Shown here piece after piece: positions 6,206 to 16,200 of a DNA stretch of 38,988 nucleotides (position 1 is its first letter; each line of letters starts with the position of its first letter). The notes below the pieces were generated by a model, which did not search any database, was not told where the DNA came from, and was given only the letters and a program-made list of their open reading frames with translations. A program made the position numbers and the translations under genes. Origin of the DNA: a virus; IMG/VR virus record IMGVR_UViG_3300009285_013578, positions 1-38,988 of that record. One strand, given 5' to 3'.

Positions 6206-6757
6206 ATGGGAATGATAGGTTTCATATCAACCAACAAGCTTATGACTTCGCCGCACGCGGTGGAAATATTGCGTGCCTACAACGAAATATTGCTCCGTGA
6301 CGGTAAAGTCAACAAGCTGAAATTTTATCGCGATGTTATTCTGCCGAAAATTCCGGAATACGATCAAGGTTCTTGGTATTCGTTTTTAAAACGCCAGCAC
6401 GCGAAGCTTGGATCCGCAGCCGCGTCATTGCCGGTTCCAACCGTTAACGATATTGAAAAAAATACCGAACTGGACGCGATGCAAGACGTTATCGTTGCCA
6501 ACGATGAGGCCACGCAATCCGGTGTCAAGTACGCTCTAAATATTGGAGCAAAATTTTATAAAAAATTATGGAAAAAATATACTGAAACACCCGACTTGCT
6601 TACGGAAGTGGAGAGAAGAATTTTGTCTGATTCGTTGTTTAAAGCGATGAAAGCCCAGGACTCGCGCATTCATGCTCTTGGCAAGGTGCGCGAAGATAAT
6701 CGCGAGCAATATAAATTTGACCGCGCCTTTCAGAGCGCGGCCGGAGAAGATTTTTAA
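6206..6757 (+). CDS. Putative small terminase subunit or packaging-associated protein
   Basis: A 183-residue, mostly helical protein directly upstream of the large terminase, separated by 4 nt. By position it may be the small terminase subunit, which recognises phage DNA. The N-terminal half (AVEILRAYNEILLRDGKVNK and following) could form a helix-turn-helix-like unit, and the C-terminal half is highly charged (KFYKKLWKKY). No signature motif proves it. ATG at 6206 is chosen over an upstream TTG because it follows the extended -10 box by 6 nt. An ATG at 6212 is also possible. Confidence 0.5.
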   Translation: MGMIGFISTNKLMTSPHAVEILRAYNEILLRDGKVNKLKFYRDVILPKIPEYDQGSWYSFLKRQHAKLGSAAASLPVPTVNDIEKNTELDAMQDVIVANDEATQSGVKYALNIGAKFYKKLWKKYTETPDLLTEVERRILSDSLFKAMKAQDSRIHALGKVREDNREQYKFDRAFQSAAGEDF

Positions 6758-6761
6758 TGTT

Positions 6762-8531
6762 ATGGGAAGAATAAGAACCAAGGAAACCAACGCCAAAATT
6801 TCTCGGACGCTTCTTGAAAAAGGACTTTCCAAAGAGCAGATTGAATTTCTTGATCTTGTCAGAACCGGGAAAAAAGACCCGATATTTTTCGCGGAAAATC
6901 TTTTGGACATAAAACTTCATGACGGGCAGAAGCTGTGGCTATGGATGACGACGAGAACGCAGATCGACAAAGCGTATGAGCTTGGTCTGCGGCTTAATGA
7001 TGAACACCGCAAGCTATGGGCGAACCGGGAGGAGTTCGAGGAGTTGATAAAAAGGAATCCGGACTCATTGAAGAATCTTTTGATTCCGAGCAACCGGTGG
7101 GGTAAGACGCTTTGCACTTCCGTAAAGCATCTTTGGTATGTTTTTTATAAAGTCGGAGTCAGGGGGAATTATGAACAGAAGTGGGCGGTGCGGTGCGGGA
7201 CGCTGAATCTTTCTCCGCACTCGAATCAGTGTCAGGCGGCTTATGATTTTATTCTGGATATTTTATCCTCGCAGTTCGTTTATACGTATGACGGAAAATC
7301 TTACGGGAATAAATGCAAGATAGAGGATTTTTATGTTTCGGACAATAAGCAGAAACGAATGATTATTTTTAAGAACAATACTTTTTATCGGTCCATTCCC
7401 ACCGGTGAGGACCAAGCATCGTCATTGGCCGGAAATCCGTATCTTTATATTTCGTATGATGAGGCGGCCCAATCGCTCCATTTAAAAGCGGAACTGCCGG
7501 CGAAGATTATGAGCCGATTGATTGACTTCGGCGGTCCGCTGGATTTAGTTTCGACTCCGGAAGTCGACAAGCCCAGCCACCAGTATTTTTTTCACATCGC
7601 CAAACTCGGGCTTAAAGGAGAAGATGGTTGGTGGACCTTCCAGGGAAGGATCACCGACAACATTTTTTTGGGCGAAAGGGAAGTTCGGCAAATTTCGGAA
7701 GCGATCAGGCTTACCGATCCGATGAAATACCGCCAGGTTGTTTTCGGAGAATTTATCACCACCGGCAAAAAGATGTTTGACACGATTTTGATTGAGCGCT
7801 TATGGGATTCGGATAAGCCGGACATGCCGAAATACGAGCATAAGTATCTGGTGTGGGCCGACTGGGGATTCGCGGACACCGGCGACCCGACCGTTTTTTA
7901 TGTTCTCGATTATACGGAACTCTTAAACGAAAAAATTCCCGCGCATTTGCGCAAGATCCGCGTTGCATATCGCGAAGCAATCCGCGGCGGTTCTCCGTTC
8001 GCGGTTATGGCCCGGGCTAAAATGCTGCAGCGCGAATGGAATGGCGCGCTCTTCGGCCACGACTCTTCTTCGATGGGCGGAGTGATTATAAAGAAGATGC
8101 TCCGCGAAATGGAGATGTCGAACATAATCGACTTTACCGGAATGGGCGGCCAGAAGCAGGATATGCTTTTCTGCTTATTGAAGGTCATGACCGAGAACCG
8201 GCGCGCGGAAATGGCAGAAGACGGCAAGGTAATTGAAAAGAATCCCGATTTCGGCCGCTTACGCTCCTACTACATTCCCGAACTCGAGGACCAGATGGGT
8301 AATTACCAATACAATCCGGACAAGGGCGTTTCCGACAAGCGCTTGGAGCAAGATGACGTTATGGCTCTTGGCATGGGCATTTGGTATTTGGAGCGGAAAA
8401 TAATGAAATCCCAGATTAAAATGGTTGATTTCAATCCCCTGGCGCCGACATTGGATACGATATTCTCGGAAAAGTCGGCCCGGTCCCTGCATATGAAAAA
8501 CATAACTATTCCTGAGAAGAGGATATTCTGA
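6762..8531 (+). CDS. terL: Large terminase subunit
   Basis: A 589-residue packaging motor: an N-terminal ATPase drives DNA into the procapsid and a C-terminal RNase H-like nuclease cuts the concatemer. The Walker A variant PSNRWGKT is at residues 109-116, Walker B YISYDEA at about 229-235, and the coupling motif LVSTPE at 262-267. Acidic residues of the nuclease are visible in WADWGF (D367), FGHDSS (D434) and EQDDVMAL (D531, D532). The frame is open for 30 codons further upstream, inside the preceding gene, but ATG at 6762 fits the junction. Its TGA stop doubles as the TG of the next promoter. The length fits the family. Confidence 0.93.
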   Translation: MGRIRTKETNAKISRTLLEKGLSKEQIEFLDLVRTGKKDPIFFAENLLDIKLHDGQKLWLWMTTRTQIDKAYELGLRLNDEHRKLWANREEFEELIKRNPDSLKNLLIPSNRWGKTLCTSVKHLWYVFYKVGVRGNYEQKWAVRCGTLNLSPHSNQCQAAYDFILDILSSQFVYTYDGKSYGNKCKIEDFYVSDNKQKRMIIFKNNTFYRSIPTGEDQASSLAGNPYLYISYDEAAQSLHLKAELPAKIMSRLIDFGGPLDLVSTPEVDKPSHQYFFHIAKLGLKGEDGWWTFQGRITDNIFLGEREVRQISEAIRLTDPMKYRQVVFGEFITTGKKMFDTILIERLWDSDKPDMPKYEHKYLVWADWGFADTGDPTVFYVLDYTELLNEKIPAHLRKIRVAYREAIRGGSPFAVMARAKMLQREWNGALFGHDSSSMGGVIIKKMLREMEMSNIIDFTGMGGQKQDMLFCLLKVMTENRRAEMAEDGKVIEKNPDFGRLRSYYIPELEDQMGNYQYNPDKGVSDKRLEQDDVMALGMGIWYLERKIMKSQIKMVDFNPLAPTLDTIFSEKSARSLHMKNITIPEKRIF

Positions 8532-8537
8532 TATAAT
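8529..8537 (+). promoter_or_regulatory. Extended -10 promoter overlapping the terminase stop codon
   Basis: TGATATAAT, with TATAAT at 8532-8537. The terminase stop TGA supplies the TG extension. The gap to the portal ATG is 9 nt, so at most about 3 nt of leader is expected. Confidence 0.5.
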
Positions 8538-8546
8538 TAAATTGAT

Positions 8547-10244
8547 ATGCCGCTTTCTAAAGAAAAAATGACCGATAAAGAAAGGCGCCAATTCGAATTT
8601 GATTTGGTTAAGGAATTTACGCAAAATAAATTCGAGACCAAGCGCGACCTTTCTTTACGGGTTAACGGAGTTGCCGCCCGCCACGGCTCTTCCGGTTATC
8701 AGTTTGCCGGCTATACGGTTCTTGAAAGATTTTATCGCGGCGACCAATGGGATCATAACGAGCCGCCCGGAGCTTCTCAAAAGACCGACAATTACTGCGC
8801 TGTCATTGTAGACAATCTTTCTTCGCTTATTTTTGACGATATTCCGGAAATCAATTGTCCTACCGATGACCCTACGGACGATCTTCTTGAATTGAAGGCG
8901 GAGATGAAAGAAAAGATTATTCGCAAAGTATGGGAAGACAATGACTTTGAAGTTGAGTTCGATGACTGGGCCAAGAACGGTTCGGTTTATGGAGATGGTT
9001 TTTTGAAGGGACCGTGGATGGAAAAAGTTGACAAGATGGGACGTCTTATTTCTCCGGATTCTCCGGGGCAATGGAAGATCCGTTTCGCGCACGTAGAAAA
9101 TCCCGGTTCAATTCGTCCTATTTTTGAGGACGATCAATATAAAAAACTTCACGGCTTTATTCATACGAACAGAATATCCGTTGCGAGGGCGCAGAAACGT
9201 TACGGAAAACTGGCCAAGGCGAAAAATATTACCATTGAACCTTCTTTGCAATCAACCGCGGAAAGCCGGGTAGATCCGGCATCAAATGTTCCTATGGTCA
9301 ATATAGACGAATACTGGACCGATGAAGCCATGTCTGTTTTTATTAACGACAAACTTCTCGATTATTATTTCCATAACTGGGGATTCGTGCCATTGCGGCA
9401 CGTGAAAAATATTTATGTTCCCAATCATCCGTACGGAAAGTCTGACCTTGAAGACGCTCTTGATCCCCAGCTCTTTCATAACAGGGTCAATAACGACCTG
9501 GCTAATTTGCTTAAATGGATTTCTTCAGTGAACTTGTGGGGCAAAAATCTTGAGGGCATGCAGGCGCTTGTAGCCGGCTTGTCGCGTATTTATTCCCTGC
9601 CGGAGGACGGCGAAATCCATTCATTCGAAAAAACCGGAGATCCGTACATTACCAATACGTTTGTGACCCAGCGCCGTTCCGCGATTATAGAAATTACTGG
9701 AGTTTCTGAGGCCATGCTTTCTTCTTCACAGGTGGCGGCCGCTTCCGGGCGCGCGCTGGCCCTCGCTTTCCAAGGAACGATTCGTAAACTCAGTCCCAGG
9801 ATTAAGCGTTATCGCTCCGCGCTGCAAGAATTAAACCGGAATATTTTGAGATTGGTTGAGCTTTATTATCCGCAAATGGAGATAATTATTGAAGGCGATT
9901 ATCGGAACAATGTTTATCTTCCTTCGACTCTACTTCGCAATATTATTGACACAATAAATAAATTCCAAAGCGGTCTTATATCTCAGGATACCGCTATGCG
10001 CGAGGCCGGCGTGAACCAGCCGAAACTCGAACAAAAATTGATGAGGAAAGGATTAATGGATCCGATTCTCGGACCGCAAGTCGCGCGCCAACCGGCGCTT
10101 TTGCCAAGATTATCTGAGGGTCAAAATCAACCCGGCGAACAGCCGAATCCACAGCCCGGCAATGCTCCGGCCGCTTCGCAAGCCGGCGCGGTCGCGGCTC
10201 AAAACCAGCAGTCGGCTGGCGCGGCTCCTGCGGTAGTAGAATAA
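8547..10244 (+). CDS. Portal protein
   Basis: A 565-residue protein in the portal position right after the large terminase. Portals form the dodecameric ring at one capsid vertex through which DNA passes and to which the tail attaches. The N-terminus has the family-like segment GYTVLERFYRGDQWD, followed by aspartate-rich loops and a long helical region (RLVELYYPQMEIIIEGDY and neighbours). The helical stem and crown region includes QVAAASGRALALAFQGTIRK. The C-terminal 60 residues are low-complexity, rich in proline, glutamine and alanine. Assignment rests on order, size and family-like sequence. Confidence 0.85.
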   Translation: MPLSKEKMTDKERRQFEFDLVKEFTQNKFETKRDLSLRVNGVAARHGSSGYQFAGYTVLERFYRGDQWDHNEPPGASQKTDNYCAVIVDNLSSLIFDDIPEINCPTDDPTDDLLELKAEMKEKIIRKVWEDNDFEVEFDDWAKNGSVYGDGFLKGPWMEKVDKMGRLISPDSPGQWKIRFAHVENPGSIRPIFEDDQYKKLHGFIHTNRISVARAQKRYGKLAKAKNITIEPSLQSTAESRVDPASNVPMVNIDEYWTDEAMSVFINDKLLDYYFHNWGFVPLRHVKNIYVPNHPYGKSDLEDALDPQLFHNRVNNDLANLLKWISSVNLWGKNLEGMQALVAGLSRIYSLPEDGEIHSFEKTGDPYITNTFVTQRRSAIIEITGVSEAMLSSSQVAAASGRALALAFQGTIRKLSPRIKRYRSALQELNRNILRLVELYYPQMEIIIEGDYRNNVYLPSTLLRNIIDTINKFQSGLISQDTAMREAGVNQPKLEQKLMRKGLMDPILGPQVARQPALLPRLSEGQNQPGEQPNPQPGNAPAASQAGAVAAQNQQSAGAAPAVVE

Positions 10245-10248
10245 AACT

Positions 10249-11976
10249 ATGGCATTTCAAAGATTGTCGGACACTAAGGTAAAAGGAGAAGGATTTGATG
10301 TTTTCGTTGAAAACCTTACGAAGCTTTTTGAGCGTCAGCTTTCTATTCGCAATGCCGATGACGAGCGCAACTTTCAGCGCGCGGTTTTGGAGGAAAACTT
10401 GCCGCTGGAAGCACAACTTGAATATCGCAAGGAGCAACTAAAGCGAGTTGGCGATGATCCGTCAGAAAGGAAAAGAGTCCGCAGTGAAATGTCCATTCTT
10501 AAAGACCGCATTGAGCAGAAAAAATTCGCCGACAGTTATCTTGATGAGATTATAAAATCTGAATCCGGCATAACTTCGGTTGATTCCGTTTTGAATTGGT
10601 TGAGGGGTCGTCTTGATTCGGAAACGGATTCCTCTTTAAGAGATTTAATCCGCCAGCAGATTGCCGTTAAAGAAAAAGAGAGAATGACCTCCGTTCAAAA
10701 TATGCTTCAGAACCAAACCAATTTTGCCGTAAAAGACAAAAGTGTTTCGATTATAAGTAATCAAATTCAAAAAGTTTCATCCGAAAGAAGCAAGGCGCTT
10801 CTTGCCGGAAACAATGAACTTGTTTCGGTCTTTGATCTTCAAATTCAATCGCTTGAGAGAGCCAAGAATGAGAGTGTGATTGAAAACGATCTCAAAAACT
10901 TTGCCGTATCAACTATTTCGGGAGCCGCTTCGGCGTCGGCTCTTTTGAATGAGTATAACAATAAAATTCTTAATTCCGCGGTTGAGGGATCCGTCATCGT
11001 TAACGGTGTAACCTATGCCTCGGCGCGGGAATTTTGGACGTTTACAAGGAATTCTTTCTTGGCTGATAATTCCAATGCCGGATTTTTCGGCAGATTCTCA
11101 TCTGAAAAAGATTTGGCTATTAAAGTAAAAAATTCGAATCAAACTCTTTCCGTTAACGATATCCGCGCCGTTGCTTCGGAATACGATCAACTTTCCGGCC
11201 GTTCCGAATTCCAGCCATATCTGAATAATCTCCAGGCATACAAACAGGGATCATTGCAAAGCAGCGCGGACTTCCTTTCTTCTTCAATTGTAAACCGATA
11301 TACCAATACTTTGGATCTTAATAAAGCGGTCGTCGACTTAAAATCCATAAGTTCTTTTGGAGTAAATACAGATGATGCTTATACTAAAATTCTTTCATTG
11401 GCTTCTGCGACTAAAAGGGCTGAAGTTGCCGGTATACTTGACGCGGTAGCTTCAATGCCTCCCGGTACTCCCATAGCAGAGGCGGTGGCAAAAGCCATTG
11501 CTACCGGCGCAGCGCCGGTTTTATCTCCTGAACAGGAAGCAACAAAAACCGCGGGACAAATAGCCCAAGAAACTTTGAAGGCAAGTCAAGCCGGAACATT
11601 CGGTCCTGAAACAAGGACAACGGTTCAACCTGGAGTAGCGCCTCAAAACGTTCCTCCGGTGGTGCCGGTTCAGCAACCCGTTCCCGCTCCGACTCCTACT
11701 CCGGCCGTTTCTCTAAACAAACAACTTGATTTCGGAATTACCGATCCACAAGTTCTTGAACTCCAAAAATTCTTGAATAAGCAAGGATTCGCGCTGGCTT
11801 CTCCGGGACAACCCGGATCGGCTGGATTTGAAACTTCGTTCTTTGGTCCCGCGACTCAGGCGGCTTTGAAAAAATTCCAGGCGGCCCAAGGAATAGTTTC
11901 AACCGGAGATCCCGTAAGCACCGGCTTTGGTCGAGTCGGTCCGCAAACATTACAAAAAATTCAATCGTTATTATAA
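10249..11976 (+). CDS. Internal virion protein with C-terminal peptidoglycan-binding domain
   Basis: A 575-residue protein located where podoviruses keep internal or ejection proteins. The first 400 residues are helical and charged. A proline-rich linker (about 440-485) precedes a C-terminal domain of the PG_binding_1 type: DPQVLELQKFLNKQGF, then FFGPATQAALKKFQAAQGI and VGPQTLQKIQSLL. Such domains bind the cell wall; the FGPxTQxAxxKFQ form is very common in Patescibacterial proteins. It may help the phage pierce or anchor to the wall during DNA entry. A TAGAAT lies 6 nt before the ATG and could be a weak leaderless promoter. Confidence 0.7.
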   Translation: MAFQRLSDTKVKGEGFDVFVENLTKLFERQLSIRNADDERNFQRAVLEENLPLEAQLEYRKEQLKRVGDDPSERKRVRSEMSILKDRIEQKKFADSYLDEIIKSESGITSVDSVLNWLRGRLDSETDSSLRDLIRQQIAVKEKERMTSVQNMLQNQTNFAVKDKSVSIISNQIQKVSSERSKALLAGNNELVSVFDLQIQSLERAKNESVIENDLKNFAVSTISGAASASALLNEYNNKILNSAVEGSVIVNGVTYASAREFWTFTRNSFLADNSNAGFFGRFSSEKDLAIKVKNSNQTLSVNDIRAVASEYDQLSGRSEFQPYLNNLQAYKQGSLQSSADFLSSSIVNRYTNTLDLNKAVVDLKSISSFGVNTDDAYTKILSLASATKRAEVAGILDAVASMPPGTPIAEAVAKAIATGAAPVLSPEQEATKTAGQIAQETLKASQAGTFGPETRTTVQPGVAPQNVPPVVPVQQPVPAPTPTPAVSLNKQLDFGITDPQVLELQKFLNKQGFALASPGQPGSAGFETSFFGPATQAALKKFQAAQGIVSTGDPVSTGFGRVGPQTLQKIQSLL

Positions 11977-11980
11977 AAAC

Positions 11981-13282
11981 ATGTCGGTATACAATGTAGC
12001 AGCGGTATTTAGAAAACAAGCATCCCAGAATTATGGACCCTCAATAGATCAGCTTGCTATTTGGGAAAACCAGCTCGCGTCTTTTGACGGGAAACTTTCT
12101 CCGGGAAATTACGATCTTTTAATTAATGGATATAACAAACTTCTTTCCAGCCCCGGTCTTTCTCAGCAACAACGATCGGATTTAAATGTAAAGATTTCTG
12201 GCTTGGAAAAAGGCAGAAGTGTTTCGCAATTTCAGGAACGTTCCGGAATAGATTTGATGAACCGCGATTTTCAAGACGATATGAGAAGCTACGTCCGCGG
12301 AAGCGGAACCAATCCTCAGGAATTTTTGCTCGGAAAAGAATTTTCTTTAACCGCGAAACTTGAAAGATTGAATGACGCGATTAATCTTCTTGATTCCCCC
12401 AGCCCGGGCGGAGATCCGCTTGGAGATCCCACCACTTATTTTAACGAAGCGGAGCAGACCATAAATGAACTCCAGAAAACGCAGGCCATGTTGAATATTG
12501 TTGAGGATTATGACGGTAAGAAAGATCCGGAGTCGGGTTATTGGGCCTTTGTGGAAACAAATGATTCCGGAGAAATAATCAATGTTGATTTCGATAGGAC
12601 GGGTTCAAAATCCGGCTACGTAAAAACCAATGCCGTGATGGGTGGATTCCAAGTTGCCGGAAAAGTAAATCGCGAAGAAGCGGGTAAGGATGTATTTATT
12701 CTCGGAGACAACAGATATTCTACGCCAGATGAATTAATTGCGCGTTCGCAGGGTAATCCCCTTGCGAAAGTAAATCAAACTATGACTCTTGAAACTTCTG
12801 GTAGAAAGAGAATAGAAACGTTGGCTTTCAATCACGTTGATTCGTCTCTATTGCGCGTTCAAGGATATGTTGGAGAAGGTGGGTGGGCGCAAGGAATGTC
12901 TGGGAATATTTATCAGAAATCCGGTAATGGTTATGTTGAATATACCGGAGAGGCGGCAAAGAAGAGAAAAGAAGAGCTTGATGCCGCGAATACAAGATTC
13001 TTGCCACTTAACGTTGTGAACGAACAAGCGGTACGTTCCACATCGTTTAAAACAGTATCCGACATTGAATTTGAAGCGCCCCTACCCACTTTTGGTCCGC
13101 AACCGCTTCCGCAAGCCACGGCCTCTCGAGCATTTGCTGGCCCGCAAGCCCAACCACTTGCTGTCGCTGGCGCTCCTCCAGTTGCTCCGGTTGAAAGATC
13201 TCCTCAGGGCGCGACCGGCATAGCCGGCAGAACCCTGCAGTCGGCAAGGGGATTTTTGGGAAGAATATTCGGTAATCAATAA
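11981..13282 (+). CDS. Putative internal virion protein
   Basis: A 433-residue protein of unknown function. The front half is helical (SIDQLAIWENQLASFDGKL), the middle mixed, and the last 70 residues proline- and alanine-rich, ending in a glycine/arginine stretch. ATG at 11981 is chosen because an upstream frame extension would run 50 nt into the previous gene. A TATTAT lies 6 nt before the ATG, without the TG extension. By position between two large proteins downstream of the portal, it probably belongs to the internal core that is ejected with the DNA. Confidence 0.6.
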   Translation: MSVYNVAAVFRKQASQNYGPSIDQLAIWENQLASFDGKLSPGNYDLLINGYNKLLSSPGLSQQQRSDLNVKISGLEKGRSVSQFQERSGIDLMNRDFQDDMRSYVRGSGTNPQEFLLGKEFSLTAKLERLNDAINLLDSPSPGGDPLGDPTTYFNEAEQTINELQKTQAMLNIVEDYDGKKDPESGYWAFVETNDSGEIINVDFDRTGSKSGYVKTNAVMGGFQVAGKVNREEAGKDVFILGDNRYSTPDELIARSQGNPLAKVNQTMTLETSGRKRIETLAFNHVDSSLLRVQGYVGEGGWAQGMSGNIYQKSGNGYVEYTGEAAKKRKEELDAANTRFLPLNVVNEQAVRSTSFKTVSDIEFEAPLPTFGPQPLPQATASRAFAGPQAQPLAVAGAPPVAPVERSPQGATGIAGRTLQSARGFLGRIFGNQ

Positions 13283-13284
13283 TT

Positions 13285-16200
13285 ATGTCTATTGTTTCAA
13301 ACAAATTTTATGAAGAACTGGAAAAAAGACAGCCACAGCAACCAGTTCAACCACAGCCAGTTCAGCCATCGGCTGTTCCGGTCGTTCAGTCCAGTCTTTC
13401 GGTGGAAGATCAGGAAAAGTTACGGGCATTCGATCCGGTTTCCCAACCGTCACGTCCGTTTATAAGCGAAGAAGAACAGATCAAGCGTTTTGGCGCGCCG
13501 GTGGGATCCGATGAATATTACAGGTTTAGAAACATTCAGCCCGGAGGACGTCCGAATTTATTTCAGGTCGCTGGCACGGGAGAACGCGGCCTTGGTCCGC
13601 GTCCTCTGCGTTTTCGCGGAATGTTAAGAGATGTTTTACAGCCAGTTGAAGAAGAGACCTGGGATAAAATGTCTCGGCTCGATCAATCCGCGATGACCGG
13701 GAAAAACGCGGCGAGACTTGGAGTAAAAATGATTGCCGCATTGCCGACGGTTTTGGTCAAGGTGATTCCCTCTGTAGCTTTTACCGCGACACAAATGGCG
13801 GCAAATGTGGCGAATGGCCGTCCTTGGTATACGGCTGAAAAACAAGTTGTATGGGGAGCGCCAACCGCGTTTAAAACCCGCGAAGAGTTAAAAGATCACG
13901 GATACAGTGAACTCGAATCTGATTTTTGGGCCGCGCTTCATCTTGTCGGAGATGTTATGATTGGTGGCTCTCTTGCTGGGGCCGCAAGATCCGCGCTGAC
14001 TCCGAAATATACGCTCAAGCCCGGAGAAACGATTAAAGCTCGGCCGGATCCCGTTCCTCCTCCGGGAGTGCGTCAGGTGGAATCTACCGCTTCTTATTCT
14101 ACGCTTGATAAAACCACTACCGCGAAATATGGGGGCAATTCTCAAAACACTTATTTTAAAATTACTCCGGCCGGAGAAGGGTCCGTGGAAATTGCGGTCG
14201 TGAAAAGCGTTGAGGGAGCGATTCCAAAAGGAGTGAATTATGTAAAAACAAAGTTTGGTTATCCGGAAAAAGTTTATCAAGGAAAATATGGCGCGGAAAT
14301 AAAACTCGAATCGCAGATTGTAAAAGTTAAAACGGCGGAAATCGCGGCATCCCCGATTCCGAAGTTTACTCCCAAGCCAGATTTTTCTCCTTTGGAAAAT
14401 CTAAAATTGGAATTAAGCGGACTTGAAATTGCAATTAAAGAGCATCCTGCTTTTGCATTGACTAAATTCGCGAAGGATAAAAAAACGGAATTGCCAGAGG
14501 TTGTCGGGCTTACTCAGGCAGAAAAAGCAGCCGGGAAAAGAGTAAGTCAATATGGACGTAAGGGAGATGATATAGCTAAGTCACTTGGATTCGATGACGT
14601 TGAAGAGGCAGCAAGGGCTTATGAAGGACTGGTTACTTTAAGAAAAGAACGGGTAAAACTTCAAGAGCGCTTAAAAGAAGAACGAACGGTAATTGGCGAA
14701 AAATTTGACGAAGCCGCGGAGCGCGCATCGCTTGACGCCTCAATCGCTTTAGAAACCGAGATTGAAGTAGCTCTTAATCGTATTAGCGGCAGCATACTTG
14801 ACGCTATTCCGGCCGCGCCTCTTAAGGGACGAGTTAACGCTCTTATATCCGATGCCGAAATAAAAAACGTTGAACTTTTGGCAAAAATTCAGGGAATTGA
14901 TGGAGAGTCATTGCGCGCAATGAGTCATGTAGTAACCGGAAAACAAGCGATAGGTGATTTGACGCATGCCGAATACGTTTCTTTGGCCCAGACAATGGGA
15001 TCCGTGGGAACCGTGCCGGCGCAGCTGAATATTCCGGAAGCCGCGAGAATGAGTTTTCTTGGTCATAAATTATCTCCTGTTTTAAATTACGCTGATAAGG
15101 CCGAAAAAATTACCGGCTATCCCTTGGCTTCTCAATTTGTTCTTCCAATGGAAGAGGCATTTAATTTTGTAAAGCGGGAAACTTTCAATTTCGGTATAAA
15201 AAAGAATGAGATTTTTGGAAAATATAATCAGGCCAAATATCAGGATGAGCGTATTTTGGTTAAGAGATATATTGAAGGCGATACGAAATTAATTTCGGAA
15301 AATCCCGCGCTCACTCCGCAAGTAAAAGCCGACCTTGTAAAAATTGCCGAGAGTATGCGGTCATTGACTAAAGAGGCCGGAAAAATTTATAAAGTTTCGA
15401 TGGAAAGATTCGGAGAATTTTATCAATCAAGCGTCCGCGAAGCCGAACGAGGGGTGTTTCAGTTGTATGCCGCTGATTTGAAAGATTTTCCCACAAGCCC
15501 TACCGCGTTCGCGCGATTTCAAAGACGCGGATCGATATCTCCAATGCTGGAAGACGCATCTTCTCTTTTTGATATTTATATTAGAAGTTTGGCGATGGAA
15601 AAATATGTTAAACCGGTACTCAGCCGCGTTGCTGCGGATTTGTATCCCAAAGTTCCGGCCAATCTTCAGCAGTGGATGAGAACAGCCGTCGCGGAGAAAC
15701 TTGGCTATGCCACGGAATTTCAAAGAAAATTATCGAATTTTGGACTGAAACTTAACAATAAACTCGGGACAAAAATGCCTCCGGATGTTTTACAAAATCT
15801 TGTGGACGATTCTTTGCTTACGATTTATTCAGGCGCTTTGGGCGCGCCGAGGTTCGATGCTCCTATCCGCGATATGATTACGACCACAATGATTGCTTAC
15901 GGAAGATTAGGCAACAGGCATGCGGCTTCTGGATTTAAAAAAGCGGTTGATCCGAAATATATTGATTACGTTAGGCGCAAAGGATGGTTGGTTGAATTCG
16001 GTATTCCTGGTGGTGAAGATATTGCGCGGACTCGGGCAGGCGTAACTGGTTTGCGTGGACAATATCGTCAATTAGCAGAAACAACTTTAAAACCTTATGG
16101 CGCTGGAGATAACTGGCGGCGCGCTTGGACCGCGGCTCAGGCCGAAGAATTATTTAACGAATCAATCGCGAAGTTTAATGCCGGAAAAATTACCTGGGAG

